From assembly GCA_018897225.1 (NCBI GenBank), contig JAHILC010000332.1, forward strand, positions 1 to 5,853: a stretch of DNA of 5,853 nt, given 5' to 3'. Position numbers and translations under genes: made by a program. The DNA is from Actinomycetota bacterium. GTDB lineage: Bacteria > Actinomycetota > Humimicrobiia > Humimicrobiales > Humimicrobiaceae. Numbering within the stretch: position 1 is the first letter of the stretch; each line of letters begins with the position of its first letter. Below are positions 1 to 5,562 of the stretch, one piece after another. The notes under the pieces are model-generated. The model was not told the origin of the DNA and did not search any database. It was given only the letters and a program-made list of their open reading frames with translations.

Positions 1-656
1 ATTTCAGACAATCGGCCTCTGATGGTTTCTTCATAAAGTTTTGTAATTTCGCGTGCAACACAGGCTTTCCTGTCACCGAAAACTGCGAGCAATTCTCCCA
101 GCAATTTCTCTAATCTCATAGGTGATTCGTAAAATATAAGTGTATAAGGAAGATATGCAACCTCTTCAATTTTTTCTTTTCTCTTGATTTCTGTTTTTGG
201 TAAAAATCCCACAAAAAGGAAGCTGTCTGTCGGAAGTCCTGAGAGCACAAGAGCGCTTAATGCTGCATTTGGGCCAGGAATAACGGTCATATGTATGTTT
301 TTATTAATGAAGCTATTTATAATTTTATAACCGGGATCCTGAATTGCCGGAATGCCTGATTCAGATACCAGCGCAATGTTCTTTCCTTCAATGAGCTTAT
401 TATAGATATATTCAACTTTTTTTTCGCTGCTGTAGTCCTGGTAACTTATTATGTTACTGGAAGATTTAGAAATATTGTATCTTGAAAGCAGCTTTCTAAT
501 AGTTCTTGTATCCTCAGCCAGAATGATATCCACGAGCTTGAGTGTTTCAAGCAGTCTTAAACTAACATCTCCCAGATTCCCAATAGGGGTTGCACATATG
601 AATAAAGTTCCGCTTTTTAAATTATTGAAACCACTGTCCGGATATTTTATATTCAT
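1..656 (-). CDS. rsmI: RsmI, 16S rRNA (cytidine-1402-2'-O)-methyltransferase, 3' end cut off by the window
   Basis: RsmI uses S-adenosylmethionine to 2'-O-methylate C1402 in the decoding centre of 16S rRNA, acting on the 30S subunit in the cytoplasm. The 218 codons present show family landmarks in order: ATPIGNLGD at residues 22-30, LAEDTRTIRKLL near 46-57, a glycine-rich segment at 97-109, VIPGPNA at 125-131, FYESPMR near 175-181 and AREITKLYEE near 201-210. The family is usually about 270-290 residues, so some 60 C-terminal residues lie beyond base 1. ATG at 656 is the only start before the ATPIGN motif, because an in-frame stop lies just upstream. There is no clear Shine-Dalgarno site. The start lies 35 bases inside the preceding lipoprotein gene, which suggests translational coupling. 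Residues 97-109 read VSESGIPAIQDPG where most family members have something close to VSDAGTPGISDPG. The identification is secure. Confidence 0.95.
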   Translation of the reverse strand, partial: MNIKYPDSGFNNLKSGTLFICATPIGNLGDVSLRLLETLKLVDIILAEDTRTIRKLLSRYNISKSSSNIISYQDYSSEKKVEYIYNKLIEGKNIALVSESGIPAIQDPGYKIINSFINKNIHMTVIPGPNAALSALVLSGLPTDSFLFVGFLPKTEIKRKEKIEEVAYLPYTLIFYESPMRLEKLLGELLAVFGDRKACVAREITKLYEETIRGRLSE

Positions 657-1068
657 TGTTGATTTTGCTGAAAACCATTTTTATTTTTATATTATTTTTC
701 TTTGAAAAATTAGCATCATAATAGACAGCGGTAAATCCTTGCTCATTAGATATCGTTACAAGCTTAATTGAATTGGGAATATAATCACCACACCCGTTTT
801 TAATCGGTAAAATTAATTGAATGAAATTATCTTTTGTAACTGCTTTTTTCATTCCATCATCAAAATATTTTGAAAATTTGTCATAATCTTCATTATTAAT
901 TGATACAAAATAATTTTCAGTTATAGGATCTACTATATCCTTAATTTTAATTTCTTCAGCAGTCAGAGCATTGTTGCAGGATACAAAACTGAAACAGAAA
1001 AATAATAGGATTATTAAAGAGGAAGAAAATAATATTATTTTTTTAAAATGGATTATATTTTTAATCAA
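622..1068 (-). CDS. Small predicted lipoprotein, DUF3887-like
   Basis: This encodes 148 residues of unknown function. It begins with lysines, a hydrophobic stretch (about residues 11-30) and a lipobox-like FVSC with the acceptor Cys31, so it is probably exported and lipid-anchored. The mature part resembles DUF3887 proteins as I remember them: an NNEDYDKFSKYF segment near 58-69, then MKKAV, then AVYYDANFSK near 114-123 and a closing ISGQWF. That family has a small alpha/beta fold and no known reaction. The start is uncertain. The only usual initiator is TTG at 1068, with no Shine-Dalgarno site and no in-frame ATG before residue 73. Position 28 bases after rubrerythrin suggests one transcript. 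It overlaps the rsmI start by 35 bases. I would call it real because of the signal peptide and the family-like core, but the family link is from memory, not a search. Confidence 0.6.
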   Translation of the reverse strand: MIKNIIHFKKIILFSSSLIILLFFCFSFVSCNNALTAEEIKIKDIVDPITENYFVSINNEDYDKFSKYFDDGMKKAVTKDNFIQLILPIKNGCGDYIPNSIKLVTISNEQGFTAVYYDANFSKKNNIKIKMVFSKINNEYKISGQWFQ

Positions 1069-1096
1069 TTTTGAATTTATTATATAAATATTGAAT

Positions 1097-1606
1097 TTAG
1101 TCTATTTTTTTAAATTTATCTTTAGGAGAAGCACAAATCGGACACATGTCAGGAGCACTGCCCTCAACTGTATTTCCACAAACCTGGCAAACATAGATGT
1201 CAACTGCTACTAAATTGCTCATGCTGTCCAGATATTTCTGGTAAAGGCCTGCATGTATCTTCTCAACTGCATTTGCATTTGTAAAACTCATTTCCGCTTC
1301 ATCTTCAACATCTGTTCTTGCCTGTTCGATCATTGCAGGATACATGCTCTTGAACTCAAATGTTTCCCCGCCCACTGCTGCTTCAACATTTTCTTTTGTG
1401 CTTTTAATTCCGCCCATTGCCTTCAAATGCGCCAGTGCGTGTACGGTTTCAGCGTCTGCTGCAGCCCTGAATAATCTTGCAACCTGAGTGTATCCCTCGG
1501 TGTTTGCTTTTGCTGCAAAAGCCAAATATTTTCTGTTAGCCTGTGACTCACCCGCAAAAGCTTCTTTCAAATTTTCAAGTGTCTTTGCACTGCTGTCCTT
1601 TAACAC
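1097..1606 (-). CDS. rbr: Rubrerythrin (non-haem diiron peroxidase with rubredoxin domain)
   Basis: Rubrerythrin reduces hydrogen peroxide to water in the cytoplasm of anaerobes, with electrons passing through its rubredoxin-type iron site. The 169-residue product has the full layout. Residues 1-135 form the four-helix ferritin-like domain with likely diiron ligands Glu20, Glu53, His56, Glu81, Glu84, Glu115 and His118 (assigned by analogy with known rubrerythrins). Residues 138-169 form the FeS4 domain, with cysteine pairs C140-x2-C143 and C155-x2-C158. It is compact, lacking the longer insertions of Desulfovibrio rubrerythrin and closer in layout to the Pyrococcus type. Start is GTG at 1606, set by a strong AAAGGAGG site. 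It is the first gene of a likely operon with the small lipoprotein and rsmI, with a promoter and palindrome upstream. The identification is certain, and the operon is inferred from spacing. Confidence 0.97.
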   Translation of the reverse strand: MLKDSSAKTLENLKEAFAGESQANRKYLAFAAKANTEGYTQVARLFRAAADAETVHALAHLKAMGGIKSTKENVEAAVGGETFEFKSMYPAMIEQARTDVEDEAEMSFTNANAVEKIHAGLYQKYLDSMSNLVAVDIYVCQVCGNTVEGSAPDMCPICASPKDKFKKID

Positions 1607-1618
1607 ATTGCCTCCTTT
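1604..1618 (-). promoter_or_regulatory. Ribosome binding site fixing the rubrerythrin GTG start
   Basis: The minus strand reads AAAGGAGG (1618-1611), CAAT, then GTG (1606-1604). An out-of-frame ATG shares two bases with the GTG (1608-1606) and opens a two-codon frame, ATG TGT TAA. Only the GTG frame gives rubrerythrin, and no in-frame ATG occurs until residue 64, so GTG is the start. A ribosome starting at the ATG would stop almost at once, which could lower yield. Confidence 0.85.
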
Positions 1619-1655
1619 AAAAATTACAGTTTTTTATAAAAATTACTAATGAATA

Positions 1656-1671
1656 ATACATTATAATGTAT
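1656..1671. promoter_or_regulatory. Perfect 16-bp palindrome over the -10 box, candidate operator
   Basis: ATACATTATAATGTAT is its own reverse complement and completely covers the predicted rubrerythrin -10 box. A protein bound here would block RNA polymerase. The halves ATTATAA and TTATAAT match the half-sites of the PerR/Fur-type box (TTATAAT-N-ATTATAA), but here they overlap at the centre and do not flank a single base, so the match is partial. PerR control of rubrerythrin is known in clostridia. Assigning PerR here is inference, and a plain AT palindrome remains possible. Confidence 0.4.
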
Positions 1672-1687
1672 ATTTTAAATATATCAA
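1660..1687 (-). promoter_or_regulatory. Predicted sigma-A-type promoter of the rubrerythrin operon
   Basis: The minus strand has TTGATA (1687-1682) as -35, a 16-bp spacer and a perfect TATAAT (1665-1660) as -10. Transcription would start around 1652-1654 and leave a leader of about 45 bases before the GTG at 1606. The surroundings are very AT-rich, so chance matches are easy, but the exact -10, near-consensus -35 and good spacing ahead of a strong ribosome site make this the best candidate in the 1607-1746 gap. Confidence 0.65.
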
Positions 1688-1746
1688 TATATTATTTATA
1701 AAAATATATTAATTTAATTATATTCTTATACTATCGGCGCCTGGAT

Positions 1747-2421
1747 TTATTGCAAATCACTGTGAATGCTTTTAAAGTCTCCCGTCAGATAATAAAGAAC
1801 CCTATCACCAATATTTACAGCATTGTCCCCTATCCTCTCAAGATATCTGCTTGCCAGCGAGATATTGGTTACAAGTTTTATATAATCCTCATCTTTTGCA
1901 TAAATGCTGTAAATTTTTTGGTAAAGCATTTTCTGAATATCATCCACGGCGTCGTCAATTTGTTCAAGTTTGGCTGCCAATTTATAGTCCTTGTTCTTAA
2001 AAGCTTTCAAAGCTTTATCAAGCACGGTTTTGACAAGACTTCCCATTTCGATAAGTATATCCAGGATTTCTTTCCTGATTTGTTTCTTCTCCTCCAGATA
2101 AAGCCTCCTGGTAAGCTTTCCTATGCTTACACAAATATCGCCAATTCTTTCAAGATAAATAATAATGATATAGATGCTGTGTATAAGCCTCAAATCCTTT
2201 GCTACGGGCTGATGCTCTGCCTGGATAAACATGCATTTCTGTTCGATGAGCACGTCATAATCATCAATTTTATCATCGCCATCTATAACTTTCTGAGCAA
2301 GCTCTACATCGCCATTTATCAGTGAATTTATGGCATCATTTACAGTATTTTGAACCAAGCTGCCCATTACAATAACATCTTCGGTTACTTCATCCAGTTT
2401 ATGTTCAAAAGTTTTTCTCAT
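1747..2421 (-). CDS. phoU: PhoU, phosphate signalling and transport regulator
   Basis: PhoU is a cytoplasmic protein that links the Pst transporter to the phosphate two-component system and restrains Pho signalling and uptake when phosphate is plentiful. The 224-residue length is typical of the family. Two tandem three-helix repeats are visible, each carrying the PhoU metal-cluster motif: LERIGDICVSIG at 90-101 and LERIGDNAVNIGDRV at 194-208. The acidic stretch DGDDKIDDYD near 47-56 is also characteristic. ATG at 2421 is preceded by TAGGA with a spacing of six bases, a usable ribosome site. It lies 100 bases after pstA, and pstB, its usual neighbour, is missing. No convincing terminator follows the stop at 1747, so reading through towards the rubrerythrin gene is possible. 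The identification is certain. Confidence 0.97.
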   Translation of the reverse strand: MRKTFEHKLDEVTEDVIVMGSLVQNTVNDAINSLINGDVELAQKVIDGDDKIDDYDVLIEQKCMFIQAEHQPVAKDLRLIHSIYIIIIYLERIGDICVSIGKLTRRLYLEEKKQIRKEILDILIEMGSLVKTVLDKALKAFKNKDYKLAAKLEQIDDAVDDIQKMLYQKIYSIYAKDEDYIKLVTNISLASRYLERIGDNAVNIGDRVLYYLTGDFKSIHSDLQ

Positions 2422-2482
2422 TTGGATTCCTAACTCTTAGAATTATTTTATATAAAAAACTTAAAATTTAATTAACAATCTG

Positions 2483-2522
2483 TATTATTAATTAGTTAAT
2501 TCTATTATTAATAAGTTAATTC
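2483..2522. repeat. 20-bp tandem direct repeat, two copies, between pstA and phoU
   Basis: Bases 2483-2502 and 2503-2522 are adjacent copies of a 20-bp unit differing at one position (the eleventh). The second copy ends on the first base of the complement of the pstA stop codon. Each copy contains GTTAATT, and the complement AATTAAC occurs at 2470-2476, so inverted pairings are possible. The 20-bp period differs from the 11-bp period of the Pho box before pstS. The rest of this 100-base gap (2422-2521) holds only the phoU ribosome site and AT-rich sequence with no coding remnant. Confidence 0.85.
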
Positions 2523-3397
2523 TACTCTTTTTTTCTCAATCTTGCTCTGGTCCTTATTGAAGTCCCGATTATTGCAAAAAACAACACGATCATTAATAAA
2601 ACCAGAGCAGTTCCCCATTGCTTATCTTCAGGTGGATTTGTTACCTGTGTCGCCAGGGCATAAAGATGGTAGGGCAAGGCCATGACCTGGCTGAATATGG
2701 AATGGGGGAGATTGGGTTGTGAAAATGCTGCAACTGTAAACATAATTGGCGCTGTTTCACCCGCAGCCCTGCCTATGCCTAAGACTGCGCCAGTTACAAT
2801 ACCTGGCAGGGCTTGCGGTAGAATGATTTTAATAATTGTCTGCCACTTTGAGGCGCCAAGCGCCATTGATGCCTGCCTATATGTGCTCGGAACAGCTTTG
2901 AGCGCTTCCTCAGTTGCAGTTATGATTACGGGCAGGATTAGAAAAGCAAGGGTCAGCGAACCTGCCAGAATTGATTTGCCAAATTTTAACAGCAATACAA
3001 AAAATGCAAGGCCAAACAATCCAAATACTACTGAAGGCACACCTGCCATATTAACAATTGAAAGCCTTATAATACGGGTAAATTTGTTTCTGGCAGCATA
3101 CTCATTAAGATAGATGGCTGAAAAAATTCCAATCGGAAGAGATATGGTAATTGTTCCAATAATTAGATAAATAGTTCCAATAATTGCCGGAAAAATTCCT
3201 CCGGCTTTCATGCCCCCGCGTGGCTTCTGGGAAAGAAATTCCCAGTTAATGGCACCGCTGCCCTTAACTATCAGATAAATGATTATACCCAACACAAAAG
3301 CGACAACAATCATTGTGATGAAGAGGAGCAGGAAATAGAAGAATTTCTCCGTAACATATTTTTTCCTCATACTTTTAGATATTGCAGCTTTCATCAT
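2522..3397 (-). CDS. pstA: PstA, phosphate ABC transporter permease
   Basis: PstA is one of the two inner-membrane subunits of the high-affinity phosphate importer and pairs with PstC. Its 291 residues show about six membrane segments (roughly 20-45, 68-95, 115-138, 143-162, 197-222, 262-282) and a basic C-terminus. The EAA loop that contacts the ATPase PstB is clear: EEALKAVPSTYRQASMALGA at 163-182, then the helix LPQALPGIVTGAVLGIGRAAGET at 193-215. The motif after it, AAGETAPI, is characteristic of PstA as opposed to PstC. Start is ambiguous between tandem ATG codons at 3397 and 3394. AGGA is only one base from the first and four from the second, which favours 3394, while Met10 lacks a good ribosome site. 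It follows pstC by 21 bases, within a duplicated start region. No pstB follows it. Confidence 0.95.
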   Translation of the reverse strand: MMKAAISKSMRKKYVTEKFFYFLLLFITMIVVAFVLGIIIYLIVKGSGAINWEFLSQKPRGGMKAGGIFPAIIGTIYLIIGTITISLPIGIFSAIYLNEYAARNKFTRIIRLSIVNMAGVPSVVFGLFGLAFFVLLLKFGKSILAGSLTLAFLILPVIITATEEALKAVPSTYRQASMALGASKWQTIIKIILPQALPGIVTGAVLGIGRAAGETAPIMFTVAAFSQPNLPHSIFSQVMALPYHLYALATQVTNPPEDKQWGTALVLLMIVLFFAIIGTSIRTRARLRKKE

Positions 3398-3421
3398 TTC
3401 CTATTTACCATTTCCTATTTA
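3395..3421 (-). repeat. Duplicated stop/ribosome-site/start module at the pstC-pstA junction
   Basis: On the minus strand TAAATAGGAAATG occurs at 3421-3409 and again at 3407-3395, separated by one base, giving a 14-bp tandem unit. The first copy starts with the pstC stop codon (TAA, 3421-3419). Both copies carry AGGA followed by ATG. The first ATG (3411-3409) opens a five-codon frame, MVNRK, ending in a TGA (3396-3394) that overlaps the pstA start codons. This may be a coupling device or a recent small duplication. Confidence 0.8.
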
Positions 3422-4306
3422 TCTGATATTTTTTACTCTTCCTGTGAACCTGTCACCTACAAAATTAATTAAAAAAGTTATTAAAAATAAAACCAGTCCA
3501 ATAGCGAATAAAGCTGAATAATGAAGCCCTCCTTGAGCAGTTTCGCCCATCTCGGCGGCAATTGTTGCAGTTATTGTTCTTACAGGCTGCAGGAATGAAA
3601 AAACAATCCTGGGAGAATTACCTGTAAGCATTAGTACAGCCATGGTTTCACCGACTATTCTGCCAAGTCCAAGCATGACAGCAGCCACGATGCCAGATGA
3701 AGCAGTAGGGACAACTACCTTATAGGTTGTTTCCCATTTAGTAGCCCCGAGAGCCATAGATGCATACCTGAAAGTATTGGGAACAGCATTAATGGCATCT
3801 TCTGAAATTGAGACTATTGTGGGCAGGCTCATAAAAGCCAGCATTACGGCACCTGTAAGAGCTGTAAGTCCTATGCCTAAATTGAAAATATTTTTTATTA
3901 AAGGCGCGAATACCTTTATTCCGATAAAACCTATTACAACTGAGGGAATTGTGGCAAGAACTTCAATAATTGGCTTTAATGTTTCCCTTAAATATCTTGG
4001 TGCGAGCTCACCAATATAAATAGCGGAACCTACGCCAAGTGGAACGGCTATCAAGATTGCCGCAAAAGTTGTGAGTATTGATCCAACAAGCAGAGGAACG
4101 AAACCAAATTTATCATGAGTAGGAATCCACCTTACCCCGCCAAAAAAATTCTGAATGGGATATGAGGCAAAAAACCTCACGGAGTTATAAAGAAGCAAAG
4201 CAAGAATTAAGCCAAGTATTATAATTGAAATAATGCCATTAACGAATACAAACCTTGTTATCAAAAAACTTTTGAATTTAGCAAATTTGCTTTTTGATGA
4301 AGCCAT
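3419..4306 (-). CDS. pstC: PstC, phosphate ABC transporter permease
   Basis: PstC is the partner permease of PstA in the phosphate importer. The 295-residue protein has an N-terminal membrane segment (about 18-42), a short loop, and further hydrophobic segments near 70-97, 112-137, 145-167, 203-228 and 262-284. The EAA loop facing the ATPase is at about 168-221, with SEDAINAVPNTFRYASMALGA followed by GIVAAVMLGLGRIVGETMAV. The GETMAV ending, followed by LTGNS, is typical of PstC. ATG at 4306 has no recognisable Shine-Dalgarno site, and no other methionine lies near the N-terminus, so the start rests on family length and the ORF limits. It lies 124 bases after pstS with a hairpin in between, and ends 21 bases before pstA. 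The identification is certain. Confidence 0.97.
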   Translation of the reverse strand: MASSKSKFAKFKSFLITRFVFVNGIISIIILGLILALLLYNSVRFFASYPIQNFFGGVRWIPTHDKFGFVPLLVGSILTTFAAILIAVPLGVGSAIYIGELAPRYLRETLKPIIEVLATIPSVVIGFIGIKVFAPLIKNIFNLGIGLTALTGAVMLAFMSLPTIVSISEDAINAVPNTFRYASMALGATKWETTYKVVVPTASSGIVAAVMLGLGRIVGETMAVLMLTGNSPRIVFSFLQPVRTITATIAAEMGETAQGGLHYSALFAIGLVLFLITFLINFVGDRFTGRVKNIR

Positions 4307-4349
4307 AGGTTAATTTTATAAGAATTTTAATGCTTTTACTATAAAAAGT

Positions 4350-4393
4350 ATGAAGCTATAGATTTCAACAGATAGTATTTTCCATAGCTTCAT
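4350..4393 (-). terminator. Hairpin followed by a U-run between pstS and pstC, candidate partial terminator
   Basis: In transcript order the arms are ATGAAGCTAT (4393-4384) and ATAGCTTCAT (4359-4350), a perfect 10-bp inverted repeat with a 24-base loop. A run of five U follows two bases after the stem (4347-4343). The stem is only 30% G+C and the loop is long, so it would terminate weakly at best. Such a structure would fit a leaky stop or an mRNA-stabilising hairpin that yields more PstS than permease. The inverted repeat is seen, and its role is inferred. Confidence 0.4.
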
Positions 4394-4430
4394 CATTTTA
4401 TAATTTAACTAAGAATCTCATTTTCTCATT

Positions 4431-5417
4431 TTATTTAACAGGAACAAAACCTACATCAATTCCTATCTGCTGGCCGTCAGCGCTTAATATAAAATCCAAA
4501 TAGGCTTGTGCAAGTTCTGTCATTTTATTTCCATCAGCATATACATAAAGTTCCCTGGAAATTGGATAGCTTCTATCTTTAACAGTTTCAACGCTTGGTG
4601 AAACAGCGCTGGAACTGGAATCTTTTTTAATCTTTACTGCATTTACCGTATCGCCTGCTGCTTTCAAGTAACCAAGTCCTACATAACCAATAATATTCTC
4701 GTTTCCGCCAATCTGTGCAACTATGTCTGCGTTAGTCTGAAGGAACAAGCATTTATCAGAATACTCGTCCTGGCTTTCCTTATTACCAAGTCTGACAATA
4801 CTCTCAAGGAAATATTCGTAAGTTCCTGACGAACTATCTCTTGCTGCTGCTATAATTTCAGCGTCTGCGCCGCCAACATCTTTCCAGTTGGTTATTTCAC
4901 CCTTATAAATTTTGGAAAGCTGATCAAATGTAAACTCGTTTACATTTACGTTTTTACTGACAATTACTGCTATTCCATCCCATAGAACTATGTATTCCTT
5001 CAAATCTATTCCTTTTGAAGCAGCTCCCTGCTTTTCTGAGTCCTTCATTGGCCTGGAAGCATTGGCAAGATCTGTTGTGCCATCAATCAGGGACGTTATA
5101 CCTACGCCTGAGCCGCCGCCATTTACTGTTATTGAACCGCCAAATTTAGCCATGAAATCTTCGGCCCATGCATTTGCAACTTCAAGAAGAGTTGTGGAGC
5201 CTGATACCACCAGTTCCTGATCGTTAAATTTTGAAGAAGCTGGGTTTGTCTCATCTGATGCTTTGCTTGTATCTGTTTCCTGGGTGGCAGTTGTCTCGGC
5301 TACTGCTGCGGCGGCAGTGGTTTCAGTGGTTACTGCTGTTTTGCAGCCTATGCTTAGGGTTACGGTCAGGATAAAAACAACAGCAATTACCAGAAATTTT
5401 AACCATTTTACTTTCAT
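4431..5417 (-). CDS. pstS: PstS, phosphate-binding lipoprotein of the Pst ABC transporter
   Basis: PstS binds inorganic phosphate outside the membrane and delivers it to PstC/PstA. The 328-residue precursor has a lipoprotein signal (basic MKVKWLK, hydrophobic 8-24, lipobox LSIGC with lipidated Cys25). A low-complexity linker rich in Thr, Ala and Glu follows at about 27-62 and probably tethers the domain above the surface. Phosphate-contact motifs are all visible: SGSTT at 72-76, GGGSGVG at 100-106, the TDLANASRP stretch at 115-123 and RDSSSGTYEYF at 193-203. The C-terminus ends in DVGFVPVK, usual for the family. ATG at 5417 has a strong AAAGGAG site about seven bases upstream. It is the first gene after the Pho box array and is likely the most strongly expressed gene of the operon. 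The identification is certain. Confidence 0.97.
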   Translation of the reverse strand: MKVKWLKFLVIAVVFILTVTLSIGCKTAVTTETTAAAAVAETTATQETDTSKASDETNPASSKFNDQELVVSGSTTLLEVANAWAEDFMAKFGGSITVNGGGSGVGITSLIDGTTDLANASRPMKDSEKQGAASKGIDLKEYIVLWDGIAVIVSKNVNVNEFTFDQLSKIYKGEITNWKDVGGADAEIIAAARDSSSGTYEYFLESIVRLGNKESQDEYSDKCLFLQTNADIVAQIGGNENIIGYVGLGYLKAAGDTVNAVKIKKDSSSSAVSPSVETVKDRSYPISRELYVYADGNKMTELAQAYLDFILSADGQQIGIDVGFVPVK

Positions 5418-5482
5418 TTTTCACTCCTTTAATTTTGTTTGTTTTTTAACATTCTGATTGTTTTTTTATTTTCTAAGTGAAG

Positions 5483-5545
5483 TTTATCAGATTCAGGAGT
5501 GGTTTTTGTTAATAAAAAATTAAAATAATGTTAAATATTTGTTAA
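5483..5545 (-). promoter_or_regulatory. Pho box array and predicted promoter of the pst operon
   Basis: On the minus strand four hexamers recur at an exact 11-bp period: TTAACA (5545-5540), TTAACA (5534-5529), TTAATT (5523-5518) and TTAACA (5512-5507), with five-base AT spacers. A weaker fifth, TTGTGA, lies at 5556-5551. Bacillus PhoP boxes are TTAACA-like repeats with five-base spacers, so this is a close match in sequence and period. The last hexamer matches a -35 (TTGACA) at five of six bases and stands 18 bp before a modest -10 candidate, GATAAA (5488-5483). That is the layout of an activator-dependent promoter. The array starts 18 bases after the stop of the response-regulator gene, the likely source of the protein that binds it. 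Confidence 0.75.
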
Positions 5546-5562
5546 ATAACTCACAATTTAAT

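Noticed and set aside
451..705. 84-codon plus-strand frame opposite the rsmI start and the lipoprotein 3' end
   Set aside because: It spans two minus-strand genes and shows no domain and no promoter.
1253..1474. Cysteine-rich 73-codon frame on the plus strand inside rubrerythrin
   Set aside because: The cysteines come from reading the complement of alanine and threonine codons of rubrerythrin. They form no metal-binding pattern.
1681..1746. Terminator after phoU
   Set aside because: Only weak AT-only inverted repeats and a lone GGCGCC are present. There is no stable stem followed by a U-run in transcript order.
1750..2325. Open frame of 191 codons on the plus strand opposite phoU
   Set aside because: It runs antisense through a well-conserved phoU gene, has no family resemblance and no ribosome site that I could see. 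Its composition is what reading the complement of a helical protein gene gives.
2449..2478. Possible separate phoU promoter, TTGTTA (2478-2473) and TATATA (2454-2449) with an 18-bp spacer, minus strand
   Set aside because: The -10 match is weak and the stretch is almost pure A+T, where such pairs arise by chance. Transcription from the pst promoter explains phoU as well.
2483..2522. A second Pho box in the TTAACT-containing tandem repeat
   Set aside because: The TTAACT copies are 20 bp apart, not 11, and no intermediate hexamers fit the Pho box pattern.
2682..3113. Open frame of 143 codons on the plus strand opposite pstA
   Set aside because: It is a mirror of the pstA membrane segments and EAA loop, with no recognisable domain. 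The minus-strand product is unambiguous.
5263..5457. Ala/Val-rich 64-codon plus-strand frame opposite the PstS signal and linker
   Set aside because: It is the complement of the low-complexity Thr/Ala linker of PstS. It has no independent support.
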